From Peribacillus frigoritolerans (GTDB lineage Bacteria > Bacillota > Bacilli > Bacillales > DSM-1321), in contig NZ_JAUUTW010000006.1 in NCBI RefSeq assembly GCF_030676415.1, forward strand, positions 153,050 to 217,049: 64,000 bases of DNA. The letters run 5' to 3'. Shown here one piece after another: positions 35,766-44,375 of the stretch; the stretch's first letter is position 1, and each line of letters starts with the position of its first letter. The position numbers were made by a program, and so were the translations under genes. Below the pieces are notes generated by a model, which had not been told where the DNA came from, did no database searches, and was given only the letters and a program-made list of their open reading frames with translations.

Positions 35766-36470
35766 ATGAGCGAATTGATAGAAAAGATACACTATAAACA
35801 ATTATCACTAACGAATTTTGAGGAAAATTATGCGGGGAAAAAGCCACTAATAATAACTGGATTAGTAGATTTATGGCCTTCTAGGGACTGGGATCCAGAC
35901 TATCTACAGTATAATTATGGAGAAAGGGAAATCATCATAAGGAAATCAGGATACGATCAAGAAAAAAAATTTTACAAATCAAAACTTGGTAAATTCATAG
36001 GTATTTTAAATGATAACCCCGAAAAATTGTATTGTGACTGGCCCTTTTCCATCATGGGCAATGAGGATTTAGAGAGTTATTTTGAAACCCCATCTCTATT
36101 CAACCATAATACAATCAAGACTAAAAATAACAAGAAATTAAAATGGATTTTCCTAGGTTCGGTTGGAACAGGAACCCCAATACACCAGGACTTTGAGGAA
36201 TCACATAATTGGAATGCAGTAGTATTTGGCCAAAAAAAATGGATTTTTTTCAGTCCTGATGATACTGAGTATGTGAAAGAATTTAAGCATGATTTATTCG
36301 ATTTGAATTTAAAGGAGGATCCGAATTTCAAATATACCAAGCCCTACATTGTGGAACAGTTTTCTGGAGAATTAATGTACACACCTAAAAATTGGTGGCA
36401 TGCCGTTCGAAATATCGAAACTTCTTTCTCAGTTAGTGAGAATTTTTGGTATAAAGATGAAAAGGAATAA
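35766..36470 (+). CDS. JmjC/cupin_8-type Fe(II)/2-oxoglutarate hydroxylase
   Basis: A 234-residue protein with the JmjC-like facial triad H140-x-D142 (TGTPIHQDFEESHNW) and H212 (YTPKNWWHAVRN), and the usual KKWIFFSP strand between them. Bacterial members hydroxylate amino-acid side chains in peptides or proteins. It is the last gene of the cluster, 4 bases after the protease gene. Hydroxylation of ornithine or a benzylic carbon in the core is my inference. Confidence 0.85.
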   Translation: MSELIEKIHYKQLSLTNFEENYAGKKPLIITGLVDLWPSRDWDPDYLQYNYGEREIIIRKSGYDQEKKFYKSKLGKFIGILNDNPEKLYCDWPFSIMGNEDLESYFETPSLFNHNTIKTKNNKKLKWIFLGSVGTGTPIHQDFEESHNWNAVVFGQKKWIFFSPDDTEYVKEFKHDLFDLNLKEDPNFKYTKPYIVEQFSGELMYTPKNWWHAVRNIETSFSVSENFWYKDEKE

Positions 36471-36489
36471 TCCTTTATTCCTTTTAAGT
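36460..36489 (+). terminator. Terminator of the RiPP operon
   Basis: AAAAGGAATAA pairs with TTATTCCTTTT around four bases; it overlaps the last codons of the hydroxylase gene. The T run is short. Confidence 0.65.
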
Positions 36490-36867
36490 GTAAAGGCTAA
36501 AAACTTGTACTTACTAAATTTAGCGGCTTACAAACATTCTGATTTTAGCCGTGCCGCCATACCTAATGTAATCGGGAAATCAGCCATAGGGCTGTTTTTC
36601 TTTTTACCTTCTGAATCCTTGTTGGCCCTCGTAAGCATCGCCTGATTTTTTTCGAAAAACCTCCATACGAATTCTTCTTGTACCCTTTTAAAGATAAAAG
36701 TCTAATGTGATTCATCTAAAAAAAAGAGATTTTGTAGAGAATCCTCTTTACTTGGGTGTTATTACTTAAGAAAGGAGGTTTGCCGGAAAATAGTTAATCT
36801 CACTTTTAAAAAATGGATGAAAATGATAGAATAAACATTTATTGTTAATTGAAGAGGGTGGTATTTA
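36490..36867. other. Intergenic region right of the RiPP cluster
   Basis: About 380 bases without a convincing gene. A GAAAGGAGG at 36771-36779 has no start codon at suitable distance, suggesting that a gene has been lost. Several short dyads occur, none a clear terminator. It looks like the right edge of an inserted segment. Confidence 0.35.
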
Positions 36868-37104
36868 ATGGATCAAGACTCAAAAGCGATTCAAGAGTTG
36901 CAGGAATTGAAGCAAAAAGTCAGTCATCTTGAAGACTTAATAACGGAGCAAGCCAATAAAAAGGACTGTGACTGCAAGGTTGTATCTTTTCTCAATGGAC
37001 AGAGAATCATTTCTTTCATGAATTCTTCGATATCTTCACACTCAAGATTAGAGAATAAGGAAATCGTCTCCACTGGTATACCCAATTCATTGTTCAGTGC
37101 TTGA
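36868..37104 (+). CDS. Coiled-coil N-terminal fragment, probably truncated gene
   Basis: A 78-codon frame behind GAGGGTGG. The first 37 residues (MDQDSKAIQELQELKQKV..., ending KKDCDCK) look like a genuine charged coiled coil with a CDC motif. The rest is antisense to another gene fragment and is not protein-like, so the original gene was probably cut and fused to unrelated DNA near 36980-37000. No family recognised. Confidence 0.35.
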   Translation: MDQDSKAIQELQELKQKVSHLEDLITEQANKKDCDCKVVSFLNGQRIISFMNSSISSHSRLENKEIVSTGIPNSLFSA

Positions 37105-37314
37105 GTTATGGCGGAGACCCTTTCATTTTCATCGGTTGAAGGCACCCCGATGACTAAAAGGCCTACTAAATCTATTAGGTCCATCATTTCTGTTTGAGTT
37201 ACCGTGGATTGAATATTTTCACCGTTTGCAAAATCTAAAATGACTTGCTCAGATATTCCGGTAATTTTAATTTAGAAGAGTTCTTAATAACTCTTTAGGT
37301 TCATGACCAATCAT
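36990..37314 (-). pseudogene. Frameshifted hypothetical gene
   Basis: On the minus strand ATG 37314, behind GAGGG, gives MIGHEPKELLRTLLN and a stop. A one-base shift continues as KITGISEQVILDFANGENIQ and runs on through MMDLIDLVGLLVIGVPSTDE and NELGIPVETISLFSN to EEFMKEM, all protein-like. The 3' end runs into the truncated coiled-coil frame on the other strand. Together this indicates a broken gene of roughly 105 residues. Family unknown. Confidence 0.45.
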
Positions 37315-37502
37315 CTTGAATAACCCTCTTTCACTTTTAACTCTATTATACTTTTAAGAAACAGAATCATTAAACCGTGAAACAGCAATTCCTCAGTAGA
37401 ACATCCACTTTATTTTATATAGTATTTTACGGATTTCATATGGCTGGCTCAACTCGATTTCCCATGATTTGTTTCTTTGAAAATATTATCCTAAGAAAGT
37501 TA

Positions 37503-37531
37503 TTGACAAATTTACTTCGAGTCCGTATAGT
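37503..37531 (+). promoter_or_regulatory. SigA promoter of the T-box leader
   Basis: TTGACA (37503-37508) and TATAGT (37526-37531) are separated by exactly 17 bases. The predicted transcript start lies about 40 bases before T-box stem I. Confidence 0.82.
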
Positions 37532-37575
37532 ATGGGATATTATTAAAAATATTCAGATATAATTTTTGAAACGCA

Positions 37576-37842
37576 ATGATCAGGAGTAGTAAAAGCTCAT
37601 TATTCGGTAAAGAGAGCTGCGGGTTGGTGCAACGCAGTCCAATGATACTTTGAACTTGCCTGGGAGTGGTAAAGCGAAAGATAGGAATTACTCTATTCTT
37701 TTGTTTTAACGATTGACCTTCGTTACAAGGTTCTTAAAGCAGGGTTCTTAAAAGAGCCAATAAGAGTGGTACCGCGGTAAGCTTAAGGCATATCGTCTCT
37801 TTCTTCATTTGATTATGAAGGAAGAGACGATATGCTTTTTTT
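37576..37842 (+). promoter_or_regulatory. T-box riboswitch, probably leucine-specific
   Basis: Stem I elements AGGAGTAGT and AGAGAGCTG lead into the specifier region GAACTTGCC (37652-37660). The T-box AAGAGTGGTACCGCGG lies at 37762-37778. The terminator pairs GCATATCGTCTCTTTCTTCAT with its complement (37788-37835), followed by T residues. Reading the specifier as CTT or TTG gives leucine either way. Uncharged tRNA-Leu would stabilise the antiterminator and turn on the downstream permease. Confidence 0.92.
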
Positions 37843-37862
37843 GATTTTTGGGAGGTAAGGAT

Positions 37863-39212
37863 ATGGAAACTGACAAACGGAATTTACAGAGGACAATGAC
37901 TTCAAGGCATATTACGATGATGGCATTAGGCGGTGCCATCGGAGCAGGTTTATTTAAAGGAAGCAGTTCAGCCATTGATATGGCAGGCCCTTCCGTAATC
38001 ATTGCGTACTTGATAGGAGGCATCATCCTATTATTCATCATGCAAGGTTTAGCTGAAATGGCGGTCCGCAATAGCGGTGCACGAACATTCAGGGATTTGG
38101 TCCAATCGATTTTAGGAACGTATCCTGCCTATTTCCTGGATTGGATCTATTGGAAAATGTGGGTATTGAATATCGCGGCCGAATCAGTGGTTGCGGCGAT
38201 TTTCATTCAATATTGGCTGCCTGGGTATCCAATCTGGATACTGGCATTAGCTGTTTCGGTTTTAGTTACTGCAGTTAACTTGCTGTCGGTAAAGGTTTTT
38301 GCTGAAACGGAGTACTGGCTTGCTTTAATTAAAATTACCGTCATCATTGTGTTCATCATGGCTGGATTATTGTTGCTGCTCGTTACTTTTGGTGATCATA
38401 CAGCCGTCGGTTTTTCTAACTTGACTGAGCATGGCGGTTTCTTTCCGAATGGATCGACAGGTTTGATCACGGCGATGCTGGTGGTCATCTATTCATATGG
38501 CGGTACGGAAATCATCGGGGTCACATTGGCTGAAACGAAAAATCCTGAAAAAGTGGTTCCAAAAGCCGTTCGCAGTACATTGGTCAGGATCATTTCTTTC
38601 TATATCATTCCTTTTTTCATCATCGTTAGCTTAATTCCTTGGAACGAAGTGAACGGGGTGCAGGAAAGTCCGTTTGTAATGGTCTTTCAAATGATCGGTA
38701 TTCCAGGTGCCGACCATATTATGAACGCCGTTGTTTTATTAGCGATCATTTCATCGATGAACTCCGGGTTGTATGGTTCATCCCGCGTTCTGTATACACA
38801 AGCCGTGGATGGTCGCATTCCGAAAATCTTTTCCCGGTTATCCAAGAAGAAAGTACCTGTTCCCGCAATATTAATGTGTACTTCCGCTTTATATGGCGGT
38901 GTACTGATTTCCTTATTTGCTGGAAGCAAGACCTTCGAATTTCTAATGGGTTCGCTGGGATATACCGTATTATTCATCTGGTTGATCATTGCTTTCGCCC
39001 ATTTGAAATCACGTAAACAACAGTCCGAAAAAACAAGTGCCTATTCAGTAAAGTGGTTCCCGTATACGACTTGGGCTGCGATCATCGCTTTAATAACGAT
39101 CCTGATCGGAATCATTTTCACGACATCCATAATCGTTACGCTCATTACACTTTGCATCTACATCTTCATTTCCTTAACGTTTGTATGGAAAAAACGCCAT
39201 AACAAAATCTAG
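37863..39212 (+). CDS. yvbW: Amino acid permease under T-box control (YvbW-like, leucine)
   Basis: An APC-family transporter of about 449 residues with 12 predicted helices; MMALGGAIGAGLFKGSS is the typical helix-1 motif. ATG 37863 is spaced correctly from GGGAGGTAAGG; the upstream TTG at 37848 contains that site and is rejected. B. subtilis YvbW is an APC permease with a leucine T-box, and the same arrangement here suggests leucine uptake during leucine starvation. Symbol by analogy. Confidence 0.82.
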   Translation: METDKRNLQRTMTSRHITMMALGGAIGAGLFKGSSSAIDMAGPSVIIAYLIGGIILLFIMQGLAEMAVRNSGARTFRDLVQSILGTYPAYFLDWIYWKMWVLNIAAESVVAAIFIQYWLPGYPIWILALAVSVLVTAVNLLSVKVFAETEYWLALIKITVIIVFIMAGLLLLLVTFGDHTAVGFSNLTEHGGFFPNGSTGLITAMLVVIYSYGGTEIIGVTLAETKNPEKVVPKAVRSTLVRIISFYIIPFFIIVSLIPWNEVNGVQESPFVMVFQMIGIPGADHIMNAVVLLAIISSMNSGLYGSSRVLYTQAVDGRIPKIFSRLSKKKVPVPAILMCTSALYGGVLISLFAGSKTFEFLMGSLGYTVLFIWLIIAFAHLKSRKQQSEKTSAYSVKWFPYTTWAAIIALITILIGIIFTTSIIVTLITLCIYIFISLTFVWKKRHNKI

Positions 39213-39443
39213 AGAAAGCGGGGGAAATCACTTTTGCCTTCCCGCATATAAGTTTCAGTTTCAAGCCGTGGTATATATGCCATGGCTTTCGTTATGTATT
39301 CTTGGCCTGATGAAAAGTAAGAGATATCCATTTTACTAGTTCATGGGAATCATTAACTTTAGCATTTAAAGAGTTAATCTAGTGAAAAATGTTGTATAAT
39401 AATCTTTGGAAAAAAACCAATATATTGAAAGTCGGAGCGAGCT

Positions 39444-40100
39444 ATGAAAAACAATTCCATATTATCCTTTCACCCGTTATATTATTTATTACTTTTGGTG
39501 ATTACTAGTTCCATCTATTCAATCATCAATCAATCTTCAGGTCATGCTGTCGATGTTACGACTATAATAGATGGGGAGATTCCCTTTATTAAAGAGTTTG
39601 CCGTTCCTTATTTACTTTGGTATCCATATATTTATGGATTGCTGATTTACTATTGTTTTGTTGACCGAAAGCACTATTTCGTAGGATTAGGAAGTTTGAT
39701 ATCGGGGAAACTTCTCTGCTTTCTTGTATATTGCCTTTGGCAAACGACAGTCCCGCGTCCAGAAGTGGTGGGTAGCGATATCTTTGCCCATTTAATGCGA
39801 TTCGTCTATAGTCATGATCAACCTGTCAACTGTCTTCCCAGCATTCATGTACTGACTACATTCATCATGATGATCGTCGCCCATAAGCGGAAAGAACAGC
39901 ACAAATGGGAGTATGCCAGTGTCACTGCATTCGGAACACTGATTATCCTTTCCACGCTATTTACGAAACAGCATGCTGTATTGGATGTACTCGCAGGAAT
40001 ACTCCTTGCATGTGGGGTATATGCAGCTGTCCAGTATATGTTCCAAGCCCTACCGGCTTCTCAGGCCAATCATTACGCAGCGAGGCAAATTAAAAAGTGA
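39444..40100 (+). CDS. PAP2-family membrane phosphatase
   Basis: A 218-residue protein with about six helices. The phosphatase motifs are TVPRPEV (motif 1 region), LPSIHVLTT (motif 2) and TKQHAVLDVLAG (motif 3, catalytic His), close to the inositolphosphotransferase/PAP2-like branch. It should dephosphorylate a lipid phosphate at the outer membrane face. It is followed by a hairpin terminator. Confidence 0.82.
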   Translation: MKNNSILSFHPLYYLLLLVITSSIYSIINQSSGHAVDVTTIIDGEIPFIKEFAVPYLLWYPYIYGLLIYYCFVDRKHYFVGLGSLISGKLLCFLVYCLWQTTVPRPEVVGSDIFAHLMRFVYSHDQPVNCLPSIHVLTTFIMMIVAHKRKEQHKWEYASVTAFGTLIILSTLFTKQHAVLDVLAGILLACGVYAAVQYMFQALPASQANHYAARQIKK

Positions 40101-40107
40101 CCACAGG

Positions 40108-40172
40108 AAAAAAAGCCACCGTAAGAATATTCGCTCCCATGAGCTGATAGGTTACAGTGGCTTTTTGTATTT
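40108..40172 (+). terminator. Terminator after the PAP2 gene
   Basis: AAAAAGCCACCGTAA pairs imperfectly with TTACAGTGGCTTTTT across a long loop, followed by T-rich sequence. Confidence 0.7.
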
Positions 40173-40256
40173 TTATTAAAAATTTGGATATTTATGTTAA
40201 AATATATATGCTATTATGTTTTTAATCGAATTGAAACAGTGGAGGGGAGGAAAAGA

Positions 40257-41462
40257 ATGCCTCATCATCTTAATCGAATGGCTGAAGACCTGCTTAAAGT
40301 GAAGTTGGAAAATTATTGGCCGGGTTTTGAACTTGTTGCATATGCATTATATGATAAGAGAAATGTTTATCTATTCAATCATCCTAAATACAGTAACAAT
40401 CCACAATGTACATATCATATTTTAAAGTGGGATGTCCAGTTTACCGGTGACACAATTATTATCTATGAAGAATATCCCACTGCGATTGTTAATATGGAAT
40501 CGTATGAGGAATATGAAGATTTGTATTCAATACTGGTTCATGAATTATTTCACGGCTATCAGTATATAAAGGATGAAAAACGGTTTCCTGATGAAATGAT
40601 GGGAATCACATATCCGTTGTCAAAAGAAAATGTGGAATTGCGAAATCAGGAACGGACAAATCTTTATCGTGCGTTATTGGAAAATAACATAATGAAGAAG
40701 AAACAATACCTTAATGCTTTCATTGCCCTAAGGGAAAAAAGAGCAGACATGATTGAAGAGTACCTAACATATGAAAAATTGATTGAAACCATTGAGGGAC
40801 CTGCGTGGTATGTCGAATTGAGGGCTTACTCGGAAAAAAGCCCGCTTGATTACCATTCAGTTTTAAAAAAGTATGCACAACAACTAATAAACAAATGTGA
40901 ATCTGCTTCTAGTATTAGAAGAAGTTGTTATAGTTCAGGTTTGTTTATGTGTTTGTTACTGGAGGAGCTTTCACCAGGCTGGATGGAAAGTTTTTTTGAA
41001 ATAGAAGATACATTATATGACCTATTAAAACAGCAGTCCGGTGACTATATGGAATATTCAATAGCTGATGTGAAAATAAGTCCTGAAACAGAGGAAGTCG
41101 TTAATTTTGCTAAAGAAAAGAGAACTAAAGCATTTGAAGAGTTTAATAAACAAGCTGGAATTCATCTATATATTGAAGGGGAAATAACGGCTAAATCCTT
41201 TGACCCGATGAATATCATCCTATTAGAAGATAGACTTTTACATAAGAGCTTTATAAAGGTAAGAATGAACAATGAAGATTTTCTTATTCAACAACCTGTT
41301 ATTGCCCATGTTGATAATGGAATTCAAAACATAAATAAATTACACCTGATATTAGAGAAAAGACCCATTGAAAACATGGATTCGCTCACAATTGATGGTG
41401 TTGGAGAAATAAAGGGAAGATATAAGAAACAAGAAAATATGTTGCATGTACTTATTCCTTAA
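40257..41462 (+). CDS. Orphan protein with HELFH metallopeptidase-like motif
   Basis: A 401-residue protein, no signal peptide. LVHELFHGYQY near residue 95 is an HExxH zinc-peptidase signature, and an ExxAD-like segment (REKRADMIEEYL) about 70 residues later could supply the third ligand. The C-terminal 100 residues are beta-rich and unassigned. ATG 40257 follows GAGGGGAGG; the longer frame has no ribosome-binding site. It stands alone, so no pathway can be assigned. Confidence 0.65.
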   Translation: MPHHLNRMAEDLLKVKLENYWPGFELVAYALYDKRNVYLFNHPKYSNNPQCTYHILKWDVQFTGDTIIIYEEYPTAIVNMESYEEYEDLYSILVHELFHGYQYIKDEKRFPDEMMGITYPLSKENVELRNQERTNLYRALLENNIMKKKQYLNAFIALREKRADMIEEYLTYEKLIETIEGPAWYVELRAYSEKSPLDYHSVLKKYAQQLINKCESASSIRRSCYSSGLFMCLLLEELSPGWMESFFEIEDTLYDLLKQQSGDYMEYSIADVKISPETEEVVNFAKEKRTKAFEEFNKQAGIHLYIEGEITAKSFDPMNIILLEDRLLHKSFIKVRMNNEDFLIQQPVIAHVDNGIQNINKLHLILEKRPIENMDSLTIDGVGEIKGRYKKQENMLHVLIP

Positions 41463-41507
41463 TATGTATTCATATTAAAAGTGGTTGAAGTAAATGTACA
41501 GCCTATG

Positions 41508-41555
41508 AAAAAAAGCATCGAACTTCCCATGACAGGAAGTCCGATGCTTTTTTCT
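41508..41555. terminator. Bidirectional terminator between converging genes
   Basis: AAAAAAGCATCG and ACTTCC pair with GGAAGT and CGATGCTTTTTT, with A and T tracts on both sides. Confidence 0.88.
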
Positions 41556-41556
41556 T

Positions 41557-42945
41557 TTACATTTCAGCTTCGATTTTCAAAGATGATTCTTCGCTGAATT
41601 GTTCTTTATCCAGGTCACCCGTCATTTTACTTGTCAGAATACCGGAAGTCATGCTGCCGCTGACATTCACAGCCGTTCTTCCCATATCGATCAATGGCTC
41701 GACGGAAATCAAAATTCCAGCTAAAGCGATTGGCAAGTTCATTGCAGATAATACTAGAATGGCAGCGAATGTTGCTCCTCCGCCTACACCTGCAACCCCG
41801 AAAGAGCTAATGGCCACGACGGCAATTAACATGGCTATAAAGGAAGGCGATAATGGGTCGATTCCAACCGTTGGAGCGATCATGACCGCTAACATGGCCG
41901 GATAGATTCCGGCACAGCCATTTTGACCGATCGACAAGCCGAAGGATCCAGCAAAGTTGGCAATTCCTTCGGACACCCCTAGTTGTTTCTGTGTTTGGAT
42001 GTTCAATGGAAGTGCCCCTGCACTTGTTCTCGAAGTGAAGGCAAACGATAATACCGGGAAAGCTTTTCTCAAATATACCAAAGGATTCAATCCTGCAATT
42101 GTCAGCAATAACAAATGGATGAGGAACATGACAATCAGGGCGACATAAGAGGCACCCACGAATTTCCCTAATTTCAGGATGGCATCCAAATCACTCGTAG
42201 CTACTGTCTTCGTCATGATCGCCAAGATTCCGTATGGCGTTAAACGCAGGATTAATGTAACTACGCGCATGGTGATGCTGTGCAATGTATCTACTATTTT
42301 AGCAAAAAATTCAGCGTGTTCAGGCTGTTTTCTTTTGATCCCTAAGTAGGCAATCCCAAGAAATGCAGCGAAAATCACAACGGAAATGGTTGAGGTCGGA
42401 CGTGCTCCCGTTAAATCAAGGAACGGATTGGACGGAATCAATTCAAGGATTTGCTGCGGCATCGTTTTATCCTGAATCGTACCGTAAGTTTCAGTTATTT
42501 CATCCCCGCGGCTTACCTCTGCATCCCCTTGGTCAATTTGAACGGCTTCCAAATTGAACACAGTTGCAGAGGTAATCCCCACGGCTGCTGCAATCGCAGT
42601 CGTTCCAAGCAGGATTCCGATGATCAGGATACTGATCTTTCCGATATTGCTAGATAGTTTCAATCTTGTGAATGCGGATAAGATCGAAATGAAGACAAGC
42701 GGCATGACGATCATTTGCAGGAATTTGACATAGCCTGATCCTACGATGTTAAACCAATCGACCGATTTAACGATCGTTTCTGACTGAGGTTCATAGAAAT
42801 ACTGCAAAAGAAGTCCGAATACGATCCCTAAACCAAGTCCAGTAAAGACCCTTTTTGTAAAGGAAACATGCTTCTTACTCATGTAAAATAAAACGCCTAA
42901 GAGAACGAGCATTATGGCGAGATTTAAAAACACATAACCAATCAT
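41557..42945 (-). CDS. tcyP: L-cystine:proton/sodium symporter
   Basis: A 462-residue dicarboxylate/amino acid:cation symporter family (SDF) protein. Length and motifs (FLQMIVMPLVFISILSAF, SFAFTSRTSAGALPLNI, GLSIGQNGCAGIYPAML) match TcyP, the high-affinity cystine importer of Bacillus, better than the glutamate carriers. AGGAGGAA precedes ATG. It would be expected under CymR control; I did not identify a site. Confidence 0.87.
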   Translation of the reverse strand: MIGYVFLNLAIMLVLLGVLFYMSKKHVSFTKRVFTGLGLGIVFGLLLQYFYEPQSETIVKSVDWFNIVGSGYVKFLQMIVMPLVFISILSAFTRLKLSSNIGKISILIIGILLGTTAIAAAVGITSATVFNLEAVQIDQGDAEVSRGDEITETYGTIQDKTMPQQILELIPSNPFLDLTGARPTSTISVVIFAAFLGIAYLGIKRKQPEHAEFFAKIVDTLHSITMRVVTLILRLTPYGILAIMTKTVATSDLDAILKLGKFVGASYVALIVMFLIHLLLLTIAGLNPLVYLRKAFPVLSFAFTSRTSAGALPLNIQTQKQLGVSEGIANFAGSFGLSIGQNGCAGIYPAMLAVMIAPTVGIDPLSPSFIAMLIAVVAISSFGVAGVGGGATFAAILVLSAMNLPIALAGILISVEPLIDMGRTAVNVSGSMTSGILTSKMTGDLDKEQFSEESSLKIEAEM

Positions 42946-43240
42946 ATATATTCCTCCTAATTCCGATTAACCAAATGAGAATAATGAATATCTGAAGACT
43001 ATGATACATCATCCGTTGATTTTTTACCAGAAGAAAATCATTTATTTTTGACTTTTCAAGTAATTCATGTATTTATCCATATTCACGGACTGGATAATAA
43101 GGAACAAAAAGGTGAGACTGGAACAAAATAGGTACAAATCTTCCATTATATATATCTATCAGGAAGGATAAGCCCTTGGTTTTCTTGAAGTGATATATCA
43201 GGCCGCATATGCTTAGCGTTTTTTTGAAAGGGATGAAGGA

Positions 43241-43753
43241 ATGATGGATATATACATTGACAGGCTTAATGAACAGGATGCACCAGCGTTATTTGCATTT
43301 GAATGCAAGAATAGAAGGTTTTTCGAGCAAACGGTCCCGGGGAGGGGAGATGATTATTATAGCTTTGGAACGTTTGGAATCAGGCATAAGGAATTATTAA
43401 AAGAACAAGAAGATGCTATCTCCTCTTTTTATTTGATTAAGGATGGTACAGGCATAATCGTCGGCAGGATTAATCTTGTGGATATCGACCCCATTAAAGG
43501 TACGGCCCATGTCGGTTATAGAATCGGTGAAGCGTTTACGCAAAAAGGGATTGCGAACGAAGCTTTAAAGCTTTTGGTTAATCTGGCTTCGGAATTGAAT
43601 GTGACTAAAATACATGCCAAAACGACAAGTGACAATATCGCCTCCCAAAAGGTTTTGCTGAAAAACGGTTTTGAACGGATTTCGATTGATGAGGAAATTA
43701 GTGCGGATACGGGCCAAAGGCTAATATTCTACCATTATAGTTGGAACCTATAA
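43241..43753 (+). CDS. GNAT-family N-acetyltransferase (RimJ/RimL-like)
   Basis: A 170-residue acetyltransferase. HVGYRIGEAFTQKGIANEAL is the acetyl-CoA-binding motif A, followed by KIHAKTTSDNIASQKVLLKNGFER, typical of the RimJ/RimL branch that acetylates protein N-termini or small molecules. Two consecutive ATG codons are possible starts. Target unknown. Confidence 0.87.
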   Translation: MMDIYIDRLNEQDAPALFAFECKNRRFFEQTVPGRGDDYYSFGTFGIRHKELLKEQEDAISSFYLIKDGTGIIVGRINLVDIDPIKGTAHVGYRIGEAFTQKGIANEALKLLVNLASELNVTKIHAKTTSDNIASQKVLLKNGFERISIDEEISADTGQRLIFYHYSWNL

Positions 43754-43897
43754 ATCCATTTTCTTCTATTAATAGACCGCATTCCACCATATTTTAAAAT
43801 ACAAAGGATTTAAGAGTTGAAGCGATGAAGAAATAATCGCGAGATATTTTCCCGGCAAAAGAGTTCATTTACTTAAAAGGAGAAAGGAGAATATAAT

Positions 43898-44368
43898 ATG
43901 ATAGAAGGTTTATATGAAGCACATTTACCCGTCAAGAACCTGGCCATCTCAATGGAATTTTATAAGAAAATAGGTTTGAAACTAGCTTGGAGGGATGAAG
44001 ATACGGCCTTCTTTTGGATCGAGGAAAACAAAAGCTGGGTCGGCTTATGGGAAGGGAAAGAATATCAAACTCCATACCACCCTTCACTAAGGCATATCGC
44101 ATTTCGGGTATCTTATGAAAATATGAAAAATGCGTTAACTTGGCTCCAATCCCTAAAAATTGAAGTCGTCCCTTTTGGAAAAAGGACTACCATTGAACCT
44201 TTTGTGCGGCCGAACCAAGGAAACGCTTCCGTCTACTTCAATGATCCGGATGGCAATAGTCTGGAACTTATGTGTTCGGTAAAAGTCCCTGATGCATATA
44301 AGCATATGACCGAAAAACTTTCACTTGAAGAATGGGAAGCACTATTAACTCTATACGGAAAGGTTTAG
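43898..44368 (+). CDS. VOC-family (glyoxalase/bleomycin-resistance fold) protein
   Basis: A 156-residue protein with two beta-alpha-beta-beta-beta modules. H10 in YEAHLPVKNL, H91-like LRHIAFRV and a Glu in DPDGNSLELM are the usual metal ligands. It is only 7 bases upstream of the sensor kinase gene, so it may be co-transcribed, though a functional link to citrate sensing is not evident. Confidence 0.8.
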   Translation: MIEGLYEAHLPVKNLAISMEFYKKIGLKLAWRDEDTAFFWIEENKSWVGLWEGKEYQTPYHPSLRHIAFRVSYENMKNALTWLQSLKIEVVPFGKRTTIEPFVRPNQGNASVYFNDPDGNSLELMCSVKVPDAYKHMTEKLSLEEWEALLTLYGKV

Positions 44369-44375
44369 GAAATAA

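Noticed and set aside
26445..36489. Lanthipeptide or sactipeptide cluster
   Set aside because: No LanM/LanB/LanC-type genes, and the core has no Cys, which excludes thioether products.
37848..37862. TTG start of the T-box permease
   Set aside because: The Shine-Dalgarno sequence lies inside this stretch, so translation starts at ATG 37863.
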